A DNA stretch of 64,000 nucleotides, taken from the NCBI GenBank assembly GCA_963924555.1, contig OZ004581.1, positions 4,806,338 to 4,870,337 on the forward strand, read 5' to 3'. The notes under the pieces are model-generated. The model was given only the letters and a program-made list of their open reading frames with translations. It was not told the DNA's origin and searched no databases. Of this stretch, positions 47,601-58,178 are shown in pieces (position 1 is the stretch's first letter; every line of letters starts with the position of its first letter). The position numbers and the translations under genes are program-made. Origin of the DNA: Crambe crambe (lineage: Eukaryota; Porifera; Demospongiae; Poecilosclerida; Crambeidae).

Positions 47601-49889
47601 CTGCCTACATAGGTTAGAGCTCTAGTAGTGGCATAACTAGATCATTGCAAGAAAACTTGGTTTATTTCGATAAGGGGGAGGTGGGTCACACTTAGTCAGA
47701 GAGATTTGGAGAGAGTTTTGTGCATGGACTCCCTCTCTCTCTTCCACTGCATTCCATTCCATTTGGGTTCCCACATGCATTACACACTTCATTATTCTTG
47801 TCCTCTGAGGGTAGATGGATGTTCAATTTGTTATTCCTAGTTCTAAGTGAAGGAGACATAGTCTACATTTCACACTCTGTGTGATCTTTGCAATTAGTTA
47901 AATGGTATGTGTAAGTAGTTAGTGGATGAATACCACTTTTATCTCATTAATTACTTAAGGAAAGATTTTCTTTAGTGGGTATACATGAATATCTTCATGT
48001 TAACTGAGGAAAGAATTACTGATTTCTGAATGTTGCACTTTGAGATTGGCTGGTTCCTGCCATAGTCTAGGCTTACTTTCTATGGTTGTGATCTGTTAAA
48101 TGTGGGTGGGAACCCTTATAATTATAATGGACACTTGGGAACAGCTATTTTGAGGTTTCATTCTTCAATTTGCATTAGCAGTATGGCTAGGTGAGGTTTG
48201 TATTACATCCTGAATAATTTTAGAGAGCTCATTATTATTAACAATCCACACACATTGCAAATCAAAGAATTAATAATCTAGCTTGCTAGCTATAGTCACG
48301 ATTCCTTACCCAAACATGTCCTGCCATCCCTACTTAGCATGAATCCTTGGTTACAGGAGCAAGTGTAAGAACCAGCGGTATTAGTACAATTTTGGCTGCA
48401 TTGATGCCTTCCCTCAGCACATTCATCAATATCTTAAGGATTGAATGATTATATAAATTGGAATTTTAAACTATGAAGGGAATGCATGACATTCAAAAGG
48501 TGAGCGAGCAAAGTTTTGTCCAGACTGAGTTTTGATCTATTCTGAGATACTAGTCATGAATTGTTTTGCATGGAGGGTGTAGCAGTCGCTTCAGAATTTG
48601 CATGCCAGTGGTAATTGAGCTATTACATAGTACCATAACCAATCATGCATGTAATGGTATGCATGTATGCATAATAATAGGCTGGAACTAAGCCCGTGGT
48701 TTCTCCCATGGCAGCTATGTAATAATGGAAAATATTATCCTCTTGTTGACAACTTGATTTCATTTCTATATACACGATGAAGTTGTATTGTCTTTTCAAG
48801 CATATAGCTAGTATGAGCAAGCAAGCCCCTCAGACACCATGAAATGGGAATTTGTGCCTATAGCTGTTAGCTACAGGAGTCAAAGTCCATCACTGCTTAT
48901 AAATCATGCCAGCATAACATTTTTTGCTGTTTTTGTCGTTGTTTTTTGGACTAGCATGCAGTATGAATATGCTGTAGCTAATTTGCAGGTTAAAAAAAAA
49001 AAAAAAAAAAATTCGTACAATACAGCAAGCTTATAAGAACAGCACATTATATACAGTGGTATTTAGCTAACCTATCCTATTCTATAGCTAGCTAGCTATT
49101 TCTTCAAAGCTGGATAGATCATAGCTATTATTATTCATATACCCCTGCAGCTGCTGCAATGCATGTTTTGAATTAGACACATGCATGCATTCTACTGCTA
49201 GCTATAACAGCTAATCTAGTTTTTTTGTGAATAATTTTCCCTAAGGTACTAGCTACTATCATAGAGTGAACTGATTTCCTCTGTAAAAATGGACATAGCC
49301 AGCCACCAAGTAGCTATAATGCTTGTGCTGGTTGATATCCTGACAACGAAATAGATTGATTCATAAAGAAAGTCACCATTATGGTGATAGCTAGTGATGA
49401 CAATGATAACTATAAGATCTTGGATCAGAACTTAGACAATTAATTACCTATGCAAGATGAACGTCCAGATAACTGGTATCCTAAGCAGCAACCAAAATGA
49501 GCAGCATAGGTTGTGTAATAGCGTTTTCTTGATTCACTGCGATATTGAGTTCTACGTAAATGGAATTAAAATTAGTTAAACAGTGCATAAGTAAAGCTAC
49601 TTGTAGCTTTTGCAATTTTCTTGCCTTCTGCATCTCTCCCAACCCCAAAATCCACATCTGTATCTAGTAGTATAGGACGTTCGTTGATACACATTTTGAG
49701 ATGATCTCATTGACATAGTTTGGTAACATACTCTAAGAATAAAGAATTGCCATGTAAGATTATACTAGCTATAATTACGGTCTAAATAGCTATTTTAACT
49801 CACCCTGTTTGTGCAGTGGTGTCATAGAAATTGACAAGAAGCAAGAACACAAAACTAATCCAACAGTAAACAGATTGTCCAATCATCAT
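35258..49889 (-). CDS. Adhesion GPCR C: EMI, 2 calcium-binding EGF, 5 Ig, EGF, Ig, HRM, GAIN-GPS, 7TM; one-base EMI lesion
   Basis: Exons (minus, 5' to 3'): 49889-49804, 49733-49625, 49551-49448, 48432-48310, 47463-47341, 47017-46712, 45467-45168, 44207-43914, 43707-43378, 43177-42836, 42707-42588, 42246-41855, 41496-41247, 40881-40622, 40433-40302, 39841-39747, 39690-39209, 39152-39049, 37589-37184, 36941-36875, 35993-35258. They sum to 5161 nt, one more than a multiple of three. The surplus base lies in exon 2 (109 nt against 108 in gene A), which shifts into a TAG. Without it the product would be 1719 residues. The architecture matches A and B, but the membrane-distal EGFs belong to a different subtype. 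The role is as for A and B: a surface adhesion receptor with GPS autoproteolysis. Confidence 0.8.
36417..36603. mobile_element. MITE-like element, family member 1
   Basis: AGTGCCTCCA..CCTGTGAACTTT at the left and AAATTTCAGTAAAAATACTG at the right. The same organisation recurs at 63557-63722 and, more diverged, at about 19365-19505. It lies in a gene C intron. Confidence 0.55.
36719..36786. repeat. Two-copy 34-bp tandem repeat
   Basis: CCAAAATAAATAACAAAGGT and the following 14 bases are repeated once exactly in a gene C intron. Confidence 0.85.
38361..38860. mobile_element. MITE with ACCGTATTTCCTTGAATAAT terminal inverted repeats
   Basis: The terminal inverted repeats are at least 25 bp and perfect at the ends. 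The element is flanked by TA on both sides if its ends are taken as CCGTATTTCC...GGAAATACGG, suggesting a TA target-site duplication. No transposase; length about 500 bp. It sits in the gene C intron between the GPS and 7TM exons. Confidence 0.8.
38881..39009. mobile_element. Short hairpin element next to the MITE
   Basis: GCACACTCCTTTGTTGAATA..TTATTACTACCC is mirrored by GGGTAGTAATAA..TATTCAACAAAGGAGTGTGC. It ends about 40 bp from the GPS exon donor of gene C. Confidence 0.75.
40075..40216. mobile_element. Short MITE with CTGTATAGC inverted ends and TA flanks
   Basis: TACTGTATAGC..ATTTTTGTGGGT at the left is mirrored by ACCCACGAAAAA..GCTATACAGTA at the right. It lies in a gene C intron. Confidence 0.75.
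41609..41735. repeat. (CT)n(CA)n microsatellite and G-run
   Basis: Dinucleotide run 41609-41660, then a G-rich tract at 41713-41735, in a gene C intron. The open frames across it are low-complexity artefacts. Confidence 0.9.
42588..47017 (-). other. Gene C Ig1-Ig5 and EGF exons
   Basis: Ig1 47017-46712, Ig2 45467-45168, Ig3 44207-43914, Ig4 43707-43378, Ig5 43177-42836, EGF 42707-42588. Ig3 here keeps the core Trp (ILTWLKDS) and both Cys, unlike A and B. Ig2 and Ig4 again lack the disulfide cysteines. Confidence 0.82.
44547..44708. repeat. Minisatellite with GCAGCAACCCCCCACACTA unit
   Basis: Five or six degenerate copies of a 22-31 bp unit in the gene C intron before Ig3. A long C run follows at about 44896-44915. 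Confidence 0.8.
47152..47248. repeat. Spaced direct repeat AAAACGATCTTTGTTAGTGC
   Basis: A 27-bp sequence occurs at 47152-47178 and again at 47222-47248 in the intron between the second cbEGF and Ig1 of gene C. Confidence 0.8.
47341..49889 (-). other. Gene C N-terminal block: signal peptide, EMI, two cbEGF
   Basis: Exon 1 gives [20 protein letters not shown], a clear signal peptide. The start at 49889 is the first of two adjacent ATGs. EMI exon 2 shows CGFWGWERC and exon 3 [15 protein letters not shown], a textbook EMI ending. The exon 2 donor is AG|GCAAGA, a GC donor at the same position as in gene B. Two 123-nt calcium-binding EGF exons follow, starting DIDECAEG and DIQECSKN, unlike the short EGFs of A and B. 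Confidence 0.8.
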
Positions 49890-50580
49890 TGCTCAGATAG
49901 AAGTAAGTAGCTAATTCAGTGATTTATCTCTTTTTATTGCAGGGCTGAAGCTCCTCCCATTATACTGAAATTAGTACCCAGGCGCTATGCGGAGTGGGGT
50001 CAAAGGTCAAACGAACTTATGCGCATGCGTATTAAATGTGACGTAATCTCGATTTGCAGCAGGCCAATTAAACTGTTTCAGTTACCGTTAAAGTTCAAAC
50101 CTCAGAAGAAATCCCGTTCTTCTCAGAACGGATTCGTTCTTCTCAGAACGAAGTCGTTCTTCTCAGAACGAAACCCGTTCTTCTCAGAACGTTCTCAGGC
50201 CCTGGAACCGTCGTCTTCTGAAACCCAATTTGACTGTGGCCTTCCCAGGTAGAACCATCTTGCAAGAAGATCTTGCATGCAAGCATAATCTAATTCAAGA
50301 TCTGTATTCACAAGTTTCTTGGACTGCAATTTTAAAAGAAAGAAGGTATGTGCTAGGAATGATTGAGCCAACCTTTTCGCTGGCCTATGTATTATAAAGG
50401 CTCCTGCAAGGGAGCAAGCGCAGCGAGCGTTAGGTGTATGGGTGTATGGGATGTACCATTCACGCACTGTTGTGACTCCAAGGCTTGGCAACACCCGCCC
50501 AGTTTGCAGTGCAGGCCCAAAGGGCTCCCTAAGGCAACCAGAGAGAGACAAGTATAAATATCACTTTCAAACGAATTTTT
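49890..50580. promoter_or_regulatory. Upstream region of gene C
   Basis: Probable promoter side of gene C. Apart from the palindromic tandem repeat at 50115-50191 it has no recognisable gene. Open frames at 50019-50705 are short, overlap in several phases and show no domain. Confidence 0.4.
50115..50191. repeat. Four tandem copies of palindrome CGTTCTTCTCAGAACG
   Basis: Four near-perfect units spaced every 20-21 bp. Each is a 6-bp stem with a TCTC loop. They lie about 225-300 bp upstream of the gene C start codon. Even spacing at two helical turns would suit cooperative binding on one face of DNA, but a simple minisatellite cannot be excluded. Confidence 0.85.
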
Positions 50581-50652
50581 GCAGCCTTGCCACTGTAGCA
50601 TATTGGTTAGTTTTGGAACGCCCAGTCATGGGTTTGAATCCCGTAATTGCTG
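50576..50652 (+). other. tRNA-like sequence (tRNA relic or SINE head)
   Basis: A box-like TAGCATATTGG and, about 34 nt on, B box-like GGTTTGAATCC inside a good T arm (ATGGG/CCCGT). A partial acceptor pairing GCAGC/GCTGC flanks it, and a T-rich run follows. Pairing of the acceptor is incomplete and the anticodon arm is poor, so a functional tRNA is unlikely. Confidence 0.4.
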
Positions 50653-50659
50653 CTTCTTT

Positions 50660-52050
50660 TTTTTCTTTCAGATTTTCAATCCTTGAAAATTTTCTAAGTG
50701 CCTAGGGCGCAAAGGTCAGTCATTCCTGCACATACCTTCTTTCATGTATGAAAATGTATTACATCATCTACACACGGAAGGAAGGGTCGTGTACAGGCAT
50801 ATGGGAGTGTGGTTTTATCACATTAATAATACTCCCATGCACCGATAACAGTAAACAATAAACAGGGAAATTTTAGCTAGCTAGCTGGGCTAACTTGGGA
50901 AGAATGGGCAATGCACTCTGCAAATTGTCACTACAAGATCTGCAAGCATATCTATAGTGTCCAGTCTGCTTCACATCAGAGCAGTAAGACATTCCCTGCA
51001 CTTGCCATGCCAGGACTTGAAAAGGGTCTTCTTCTCTTCTTCTCATTGTCACTTTCCAGCTAAGCAGCCAGATGCAACATCCGAATAATGATAGCGCGCA
51101 GTTTACTGTTATGGTTTATGGGTGTAAATTGCATTCCACTGCAATGAGAGCCAGTACACGCTGCCACCAGACCCTTCCTTCTGCATGCGGATGATGTAAT
51201 ATATCCGTGCTGTGGTGTAAAGGGTCTGGCCATGCGAGACTATTGTAATGTTTGGTTGGTTTATTAGTTTATGGTTTATTAACACACCAGCATAATATAG
51301 ATTATCAGATGGATCAATTATCAGACACTTTTTCTGGTATCTGGTTTATACCAGTACCTATGATTTAGGTATCAAAAGATAGCCCATTGAAAACTCCTGA
51401 CTTTCAGTCATGGCTATTAAGGGTGGCAGCACACTACGCCCACGCATGGTTGCCAAGGAAAATTGATTATTCATGATAGAAGTTTCTAACTTGCACCACG
51501 TTATTAAGTATCAGAATAGTACTACATACACAAAAAATGAAGGAGGACCAATCACAATGACTGATATGACTGATTTCATTCTCAAGGTAAACTGCGTTGC
51601 GTCTCAATGACCATTTTTGATATACAGCTTCTTATACTTTGTGATGAACTCTGGACCTTGTATGTTTAACCTCTGTTAATTGTATCATTCTCTGTGTGCT
51701 TGTGAATCTTTGTCTGTGTTAATCTGTAACTCCTTGATGTGTTCTAGAAGTAGCTTTTGTGGTAGTGACTTGGTATAAAAAGGACAGAGATAGATGAATA
51801 GGGAGCTCTTGTTTTTGTGTGTGTCATCCTGAAACTCTACCTCTACTATTAATATTTTACTGATACTTGACTTCTGCATCGCGTCCTGACAGGCGACTTT
51901 ATCACATACTTAATTATTTCCATAAAAATTACATTTAGTTTTTGTCAATTCATACTTTTTAATTTATCCATATAGATCTTGTGTCCTGCACATTCTATAC
52001 TAGCTATAAACTAAAGCAAAATGTAACTTTTTAGACCTTACCAAGTAGTT
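50660..52050. other. Intergenic sequence, no gene seen
   Basis: I find no supported gene here. Some dispersed-repeat texture is present around 50750-51250, with a GGAAGGGTC motif direct and inverted. Confidence 0.45.
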
Positions 52051-52056
52051 GCCATG

Positions 52057-52292
52057 TTAGACATAATTGTATATTCAAACTATACACTAGTCAAATATTT
52101 TAGTACACAAACGTTTCGACTACATTACAGTAGTCATCATCAGTGCGAATGATTTAAATGATACAGACAGATATTTCTGTATCATTTAAATCAATTGCAC
52201 TGATGATGACTACTGCAAAGTAGTCGAAATGTTTGTGTACTAAAATATTTGACTAGTGTATACATGTAGTTCGAATATACAATTATGTCTAA
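52057..52292. mobile_element. Foldback MITE with TTAGACATAATTGTATATTC ends
   Basis: A perfect 20-bp terminal inverted repeat with arms of roughly 100 bp (GTCAAATATTTTAGTACACAAAC.. mirrored). No coding capacity. Confidence 0.85.
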
Positions 52293-52749
52293 TACAATTC
52301 CTAGTCACACAGGACTTTACAAAGCGATTAGTTGCCATGTGTAACATTCCTACGCATAGTTCCTGAGTTGCAGTGATTTGTTCATTAGCATGGGTGCAGC
52401 TGCTATGCTGGTTAATTAGTGCTTATACTAGTGCATGTCTTGGTTACTATGTAGCTATGTGCAGCCACCCTTAGATTTTATACATCATTAAAGAAAAATC
52501 AATAATTAGACAAAAGTATCATATTTCAGACAGCTACCAGTTTATGGCAGAGTTTTCTAGGTATGATTATCAAAGTTGGAAGACAGGAAGTTCTATCTAG
52601 CTTCAAATACCATTGCATTACAAACCTGAACTTATAAAGGCACATTTAGGTAATCAATATTCAGACAGCAAAAAATGGTTTGATTAGTAATTTGACCCTT
52701 CACACTGAATAAGCCAGATTCAACGTGGAGCCTAGGAAGGCAGTTGGGT

Positions 52750-52842
52750 ATAATCTCTAAATTGTTGGTTTGATATGATGCTGCAGTCTAAATTTTGGGG
52801 CCATCCCTACTTAACATTTTGAAATTTTTTGCACTCACTTGT
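52750..52842. repeat. Dispersed repeat, inverted copy of 18510-18600
   Basis: TTGATATGATGCTGCAGTC..TTTTGGGGCCATCCCTACTTAA matches the repeat beside the gene A EGF exon in opposite orientation. Confidence 0.65.
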
Positions 52843-52844
52843 AT

Positions 52845-53118
52845 ACATAGCATTCAGAGAATCTCTAAGGAAGAATTTTACTGAGCCTCCTGATGCTCCT
52901 AACATCACTAGATTCGACATGTTCACCAGTATGACTCACTGACAAATAAAAGAATAAATACCTTCACAATTACATGTAGTTGTCGCCACAATAGCATTTG
53001 GCATGGGAATTGACTGCACAGATGTAAAGGAGGTGGTGCATATTGGAATACTAGACGATATTGATGGATATATCCAGGAACTGGAAGAGCTGGGCATACC
53101 CTCCTTGCTATTTTACTC
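52845..53118 (+). pseudogene. RecQ-like helicase fragment (relic)
   Basis: One plus-strand frame from about 52974 reads VVVATIAFGMGIDCTDV followed by VVHIG and DIDGYIQE. This matches the C-terminal helicase lobe of RecQ-family proteins (motif V ATIAFGMGI and the start of motif VI). The motif VI arginine segment is degenerate (ELGIPS in place of GRxGRDG). Upstream (52845-52960) the homology continues weakly (MFTSMTH) but meets a stop. RecQ-like helicases unwind DNA; this copy is broken. It may derive from a repeated helicase-bearing element. Confidence 0.65.
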
Positions 53119-53429
53119 AATATTAAAAAAAGAAGGAAATGTTCTGTTGAGTTGGACTACATAGATAATGATACTTGTTGAGAGATTTTTTATTTAGGGA
53201 TATGGAGGGTTATGAACATTTAGCAAGTGTCTATGTTGCGACATCAATGCCAAGCAGTGTCAATGTGGCAGCTGCTTTGCTAAACATAGTTCTTTTTTTT
53301 ATAGTGATTTTATATTGATAACAGATACCTCCAACACCATAAAATACGATGCCTATCTCCTTCACGGATGAGCCCCTGGGGACCATATAAAAACAACCTA
53401 TACACTGAGTAGCTGAATGGTGTACTCAT

Positions 53430-55490
53430 TGACAATTAAGTCACTTGATTTGCTTGTGTTGATATCCTATAGGACTCCTTTTGCTAGCTGATATAAGTCC
53501 CTTCTGCATGGGCTGCACGAATTGATTTAGTAAGTGGTTTCATAAAATTCTCGGCTTCAGAATTGGCCTGCGGCCATAATGGAGTAATTTTGTGATGAGA
53601 TATCCCATTTTATACAATCATGTACTCTTTGAACTCTTCTTCGAAAAATGGAGGGCCGTTGTCACTCTTCAAAATCTTTGGAATTCCATGTGTCGCAAAT
53701 ATACAATCCAACCTCGGTTATGTTCCTTTGGCAACAGTAGAATTCACAATTTCAACTTCTGGGAATCGTGAGTAGGCATCAATCAATACTAGGAGATATT
53801 CTCCCATTGGAAATGGTCTGCAATAGTCCACGTGCACTGTGTGCCATGGTTCTGTTGATCACCTTTGTGACTTTCTTCAATTCCAGGAAACCACACTTCC
53901 GCAACAGTTTCTTTATTTTCACAATACCTTGATGTCCTTCATGAGCGAGAGATATTGCTTTTTGTTGTAACGAGGCAGGTATCACAATTCGGCTTCCATG
54001 GAGAATCACATTTATTTCACTGTTTACAGTTAGTTCATCCTTCACCTGGTGGAATGCTTTAAGCTGTACATGATCAGCTTGGGAGGAGGTTGCTTCTTCC
54101 ATCCAATTGTCATTACAAATAATTTCTGCTAATTTTTGTAATGTTGGGTCATCTTTGGTTGCTGCTTGTATTTCCGATAGTGTCATGGCCTTTGGCACTG
54201 CGTGTGTTGAAAGAAAGTGAACATATTCTTCTGCCATTGTTTCCTGCCTTTTCTCTTCATTCAAACTTGTGTGTCTTGAAAGGAAGTCTGAAGGATTTTG
54301 GCTTCCTATTGAGAAATCATAACCTTGTAATCTTAAGTTCCACCGTTCAATTCTAGCAGGAGGTTTTGATTTGGCATTGCCATAGATTAGTTGCACTGGT
54401 TTGCAAGTCTGTATAATTATAGATGAAATATCCACCATACAGATACAGGTGTAGTTGCTCAATAGCCCAGACAATGGCCAAAGCCTCTTTCTCTGTTTGA
54501 GAGAGATTTGCTTGCATAAGCTACTACTCTTCGATCATTCATTCCAGGAGTTTTTTGTGATAGTATTGCAGAGAGACCCAGAGGCGAAGCATCTGTGATG
54601 AGTTCTGTATCTTTTGTGGGGTCAAAATATGCCATAACCATGTCACTGGTCAGTAGCTGCTTTATTTTGCCAAAAGCTTGCTGATGTCGTAATGGTTGCG
54701 AAACTTCACTGAAGTTCGGGATGAACTTTGCACAATACGTTGCCATCCCTAAGAAACTTCATACACTGGTTGTTGATGTTGGTGGGCTAGCACTGTGGAT
54801 TGCCTGCACCTTTTGGGGGTCAGGTGAGATTCCTTTTTCTGAGAATACAAAACCAAAAAATGTTAAGGATCTCTTGTTGAATTCACGCTTGGGTTTGTTC
54901 AGTGATAAATTTACTGCTGAAAATTTATTAAACACTGCTTGTAGTGCTTTGTCATGGTCGGTTTGAGTTTTTTTAAATATAATAACATCATCGCTGATAT
55001 TGATTACACCAGGGATATCACGAATCTGCTCACTAATAATATTTTAGAAAATATCACTCGCTGAATTTGTGCCAAAATTCAATCTGGTGTAGCATCGGAG
55101 ACCTTTGTGTGTTGCAAACGTGGTAATGTATCGGCTCTTGGGAGCTAGAGGTATTTGGTGATATCCTGACCGTAAATCCAGTTTGGAAAAAACTGTTGCT
55201 CCATTGAGGCTATGGATCAGGTCGTCTACTGTTGGGGTTGGGTACCTTTCTCGTTTGATTGCTCTGTTGACCATCCTCATATCAGCGCATAACCTCACAC
55301 CACCTTTCTTTTTCGGGATGATAACTAGAGGTGGGACCCATGGAGTTGGTCCTTCCACCTTCTCGATTATTCCTTGCTTTTCAAGATTTTTGAGCTCAGT
55401 AGCCACTTGGTGTCTCATATGGAAAGGAATGTGTCTGGCTGCTTGGGCTACAGGGGGTACATTCTCGTCATGGAAAGATGTTAACATTGC
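53430..55490 (-). mobile_element. Decayed Ty3/gypsy-type retroelement pol fragment
   Basis: Minus strand, in order: reverse transcriptase at 55487-55044 (IIPKKKGGVRLCADMRMVNRAI, then FSKLDLRSGYHQIPLA), a broken frame carrying an I-S-D-D catalytic motif near 54990, RNase H at 54746-54459 (TDASPLGLSAILSQ), an integrase zinc-finger-like segment near 53900-53990 (AHEGHQGIVKIKKLL), and integrase core and C-terminal pieces to about 53480 (SDNGPPF; HHKITPLWPQAN). Frameshifts and gaps separate these parts, and no LTR, gag or protease was recognised. It is a dead fragment between genes C and D. Confidence 0.85.
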
Positions 55491-55776
55491 ATTCTACACC
55501 AAATAATTATATCACATACAAAATTAACATCATCAAAATTTTGCTGACAAAATCGGATGAGGGAGGTGACCAAAACTCAGAATTAAGTTTGCTTGGCGTA
55601 ATGAACCAATGCATCTCTTAAAAAAAAAGAAGCATTAGCTACAAGTAATCATGATTAGCTATAAAAGAGAAGTAGAAAAAAGTGTTAATATCTAGTTTTT
55701 ATGATGATACAAGTATAACTGGTTATAGCTAGCTTAATTTTCAGTGGTTCCTTGTGTAGAGACTTCTTGCAACTTT

Positions 55777-58178
55777 CTATTTTTTGCACTTCGAGTCATC
55801 TTCATGAACATGGCCTTCTTGGACATAATCACTGCTGCGATTTGTCATTTCAATGCTACCTTCTTCTTCAACTACTTCTCTATCAATTGCATCATACACA
55901 TTTTCATTTTGAAAAATAACATATGTATTATCTTTGTCCGGCTGACATAGTGGGTTCTTGTTCTCTTTTTGTTCAGCTAATTCTTCATAAATGATGTTGC
56001 CAGCTGATTCCTCCTCACGTTCCTTTGCTACACTGGTAGCCTCATTGGATAAAAACTGAAAAGTATTTCTCATTTTTTTTGGTCGTTTGTACAAAGCACC
56101 AGGACCATTTGCCGGTTTCTTACTTTGGTCTTCAAAACTGTCACCAGGGGTAGATGATGCAGTTATGCCTTTGCTACGTTTGATATCTTGGATTTCACTA
56201 GGTTTAGTCTTGGTTCTGCAGAGTAGAATATTCATCCATGATTTCCATTCATTTCGAGCATCTTTGAGTCGTAAACAATACATCAAAAATAGATACAATC
56301 CATGAAAAGCTGTGATAATGATAAAGATAGCTTGTAATACTGTCACTGCTACCAAATTCTTTAAGCCTTCAGTAGCAGCTAGACCGACACCCCATCCTAT
56401 GCCGAACAAAAGAGACAGAGTAACAGCTATAATTGAATGTCTCTTCACTTTCAACCACATAGACTTCTCGTCATCGCGAGTCTTGAACTTGGCAGTTTTG
56501 CACAGCAAAGAAAACAGAATGAGGAGAAACATTATCCAAACGAAGATGTAGATCAGGACAAAAGGTATCACCAGTCCAATGTAGAATGAAAGATTAAATG
56601 GACGACAACTGCATTTAAAAAGAATCATAATGGAGCTGAGGATAATAATATTAGTGGAAAAAAATCAGAACCACTAAACACTACACAAATAGAAAAATGA
56701 CTTCTCTGCATACTAGCTCCAGTCAATAATTATTGCACAGAGAGGAGGGCCAATAATGCCTAGCAACTTTAGGAATTTTCTTTGGGAAAGCACTGCTAGC
56801 TGAACAAGAAGTGGTTAGTCTCTTTACTGTATACAGTTCACTTAGATAACATGTAGTGCTTAGGTCACATGTAGTGGCTAAGAGCAGAGGTGCCAGGGTT
56901 GGCTTGTTCTTTTCCATTACCGTTTATCTGCAATTCAGCCTATAGCTATTAGTGTGTGGAAGATTAGCATGAACTATTGTCATAATAATAAATCAATTAT
57001 TGCAGTTCCTAGGGTTGGGAAATATTTCTCATGCAGCTTCTGTATTGTCCCTCTCTGTGGTCAAGCCAATACTGCGAGCCTCGAAATAATTTCTATCATG
57101 CAATAATGATGTGGTCATTTCACCCCCACTCTAATTAGCTACGTAAGCTGTACATTTTCAAGCACACGTATGCTACCTATTTATCTAGCCACTTAGCTTC
57201 TGATTTGTCCCTCTCTGCAGTCAAGCCAATACTGTGAGCCTCGAAATAATTTCTATCATGCAATAATGATGTGGTCATTTCACCCCCACTCTAATTAGCT
57301 ACGTAAGCTGTACATTTTCAAGCACACGTATGCTACCCATTTATCTAGCCATTTAGCTTCTGATTTGTCCCTCTCTGCAGTCAAGCCAATACTGTGAGCC
57401 TCGAAATAATTTCTATCATGTAATAATGAAGTGGTCATTTCCCCCACTCTAATTAGCTAAGCAAGCACACATATGCTACCCATTTAGCTAGCCACTTAGC
57501 TACCCATGTGTTTTGTCTATTCACTAATCTGACTTACAATTTATCACTGTGGTAGTTTTCCCAATTGGGACTGATGCTCAATACAACTATGAGAACAGGT
57601 AAACCTGAAAGAAAAATTGGGGTGGTTGTTACTGCAATGTGTATTGGAATATGGGGATTGGATTAAGACAACATTTGGTCAATGATTGTAATTCAGGAAC
57701 CTGCAAGACTGCATGTGAAGGAAATTGGCTTATCTTAGTAGCTAATTATTGCTAGTTCGTACTTTGCCTTACTCCATGATATGATGGCAGCTTTCAGGGC
57801 ATATCTGTATTTCAATACAGAAGGTATTCCAATCACTATCACCAGATGCAGGTAGAGGTGCAAAGATTCGGCAGCCATCAACAAGAAAGTAACCATCATG
57901 AAGTAATGGATAACAGCTCCAAAGAATGAGCAAACTCTAGCATCCTTTGTAAATCTCTCACTGAATATGAACGTGATATAGATCCCAAGCAAACCAAAGC
58001 AGAGATTCATCAGAAGTGGTGTGTTCTTTGAATGACGAAGCTTTTTGGAAATGAGGTAGGTGAGTATGGTGAGCAGGAGACACACAATTGAGATTACAAC
58101 TCCAATGTAAGAGACTGTTGACAAAACATAGGTAAGAGCAGCAGGAGGAGGTGGTGAATCAAATTGAGGACTCACATC
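55777..58178 (-). other. Gene D 7TM domain and cytoplasmic tail
   Basis: 7TM exons 58178-57773, 57604-57538 and 56608-55777. The tail of about 150 residues is rich in Glu, Lys and Ser and has Tyr-containing acidic stretches (ENVYDAID), also present in gene C (ENVYDNME). It ends DDSKCKK. Confidence 0.86.

Noticed and set aside
50115..50191. Heat-shock element array
   Set aside because: The TTC and GAA half-sites are three bases apart rather than two, so the HSE rule is not met.
50019..50705. Several overlapping open frames upstream of gene C
   Set aside because: Short, in conflicting phases, across tandem and tRNA-like repeats, with no recognised domain.
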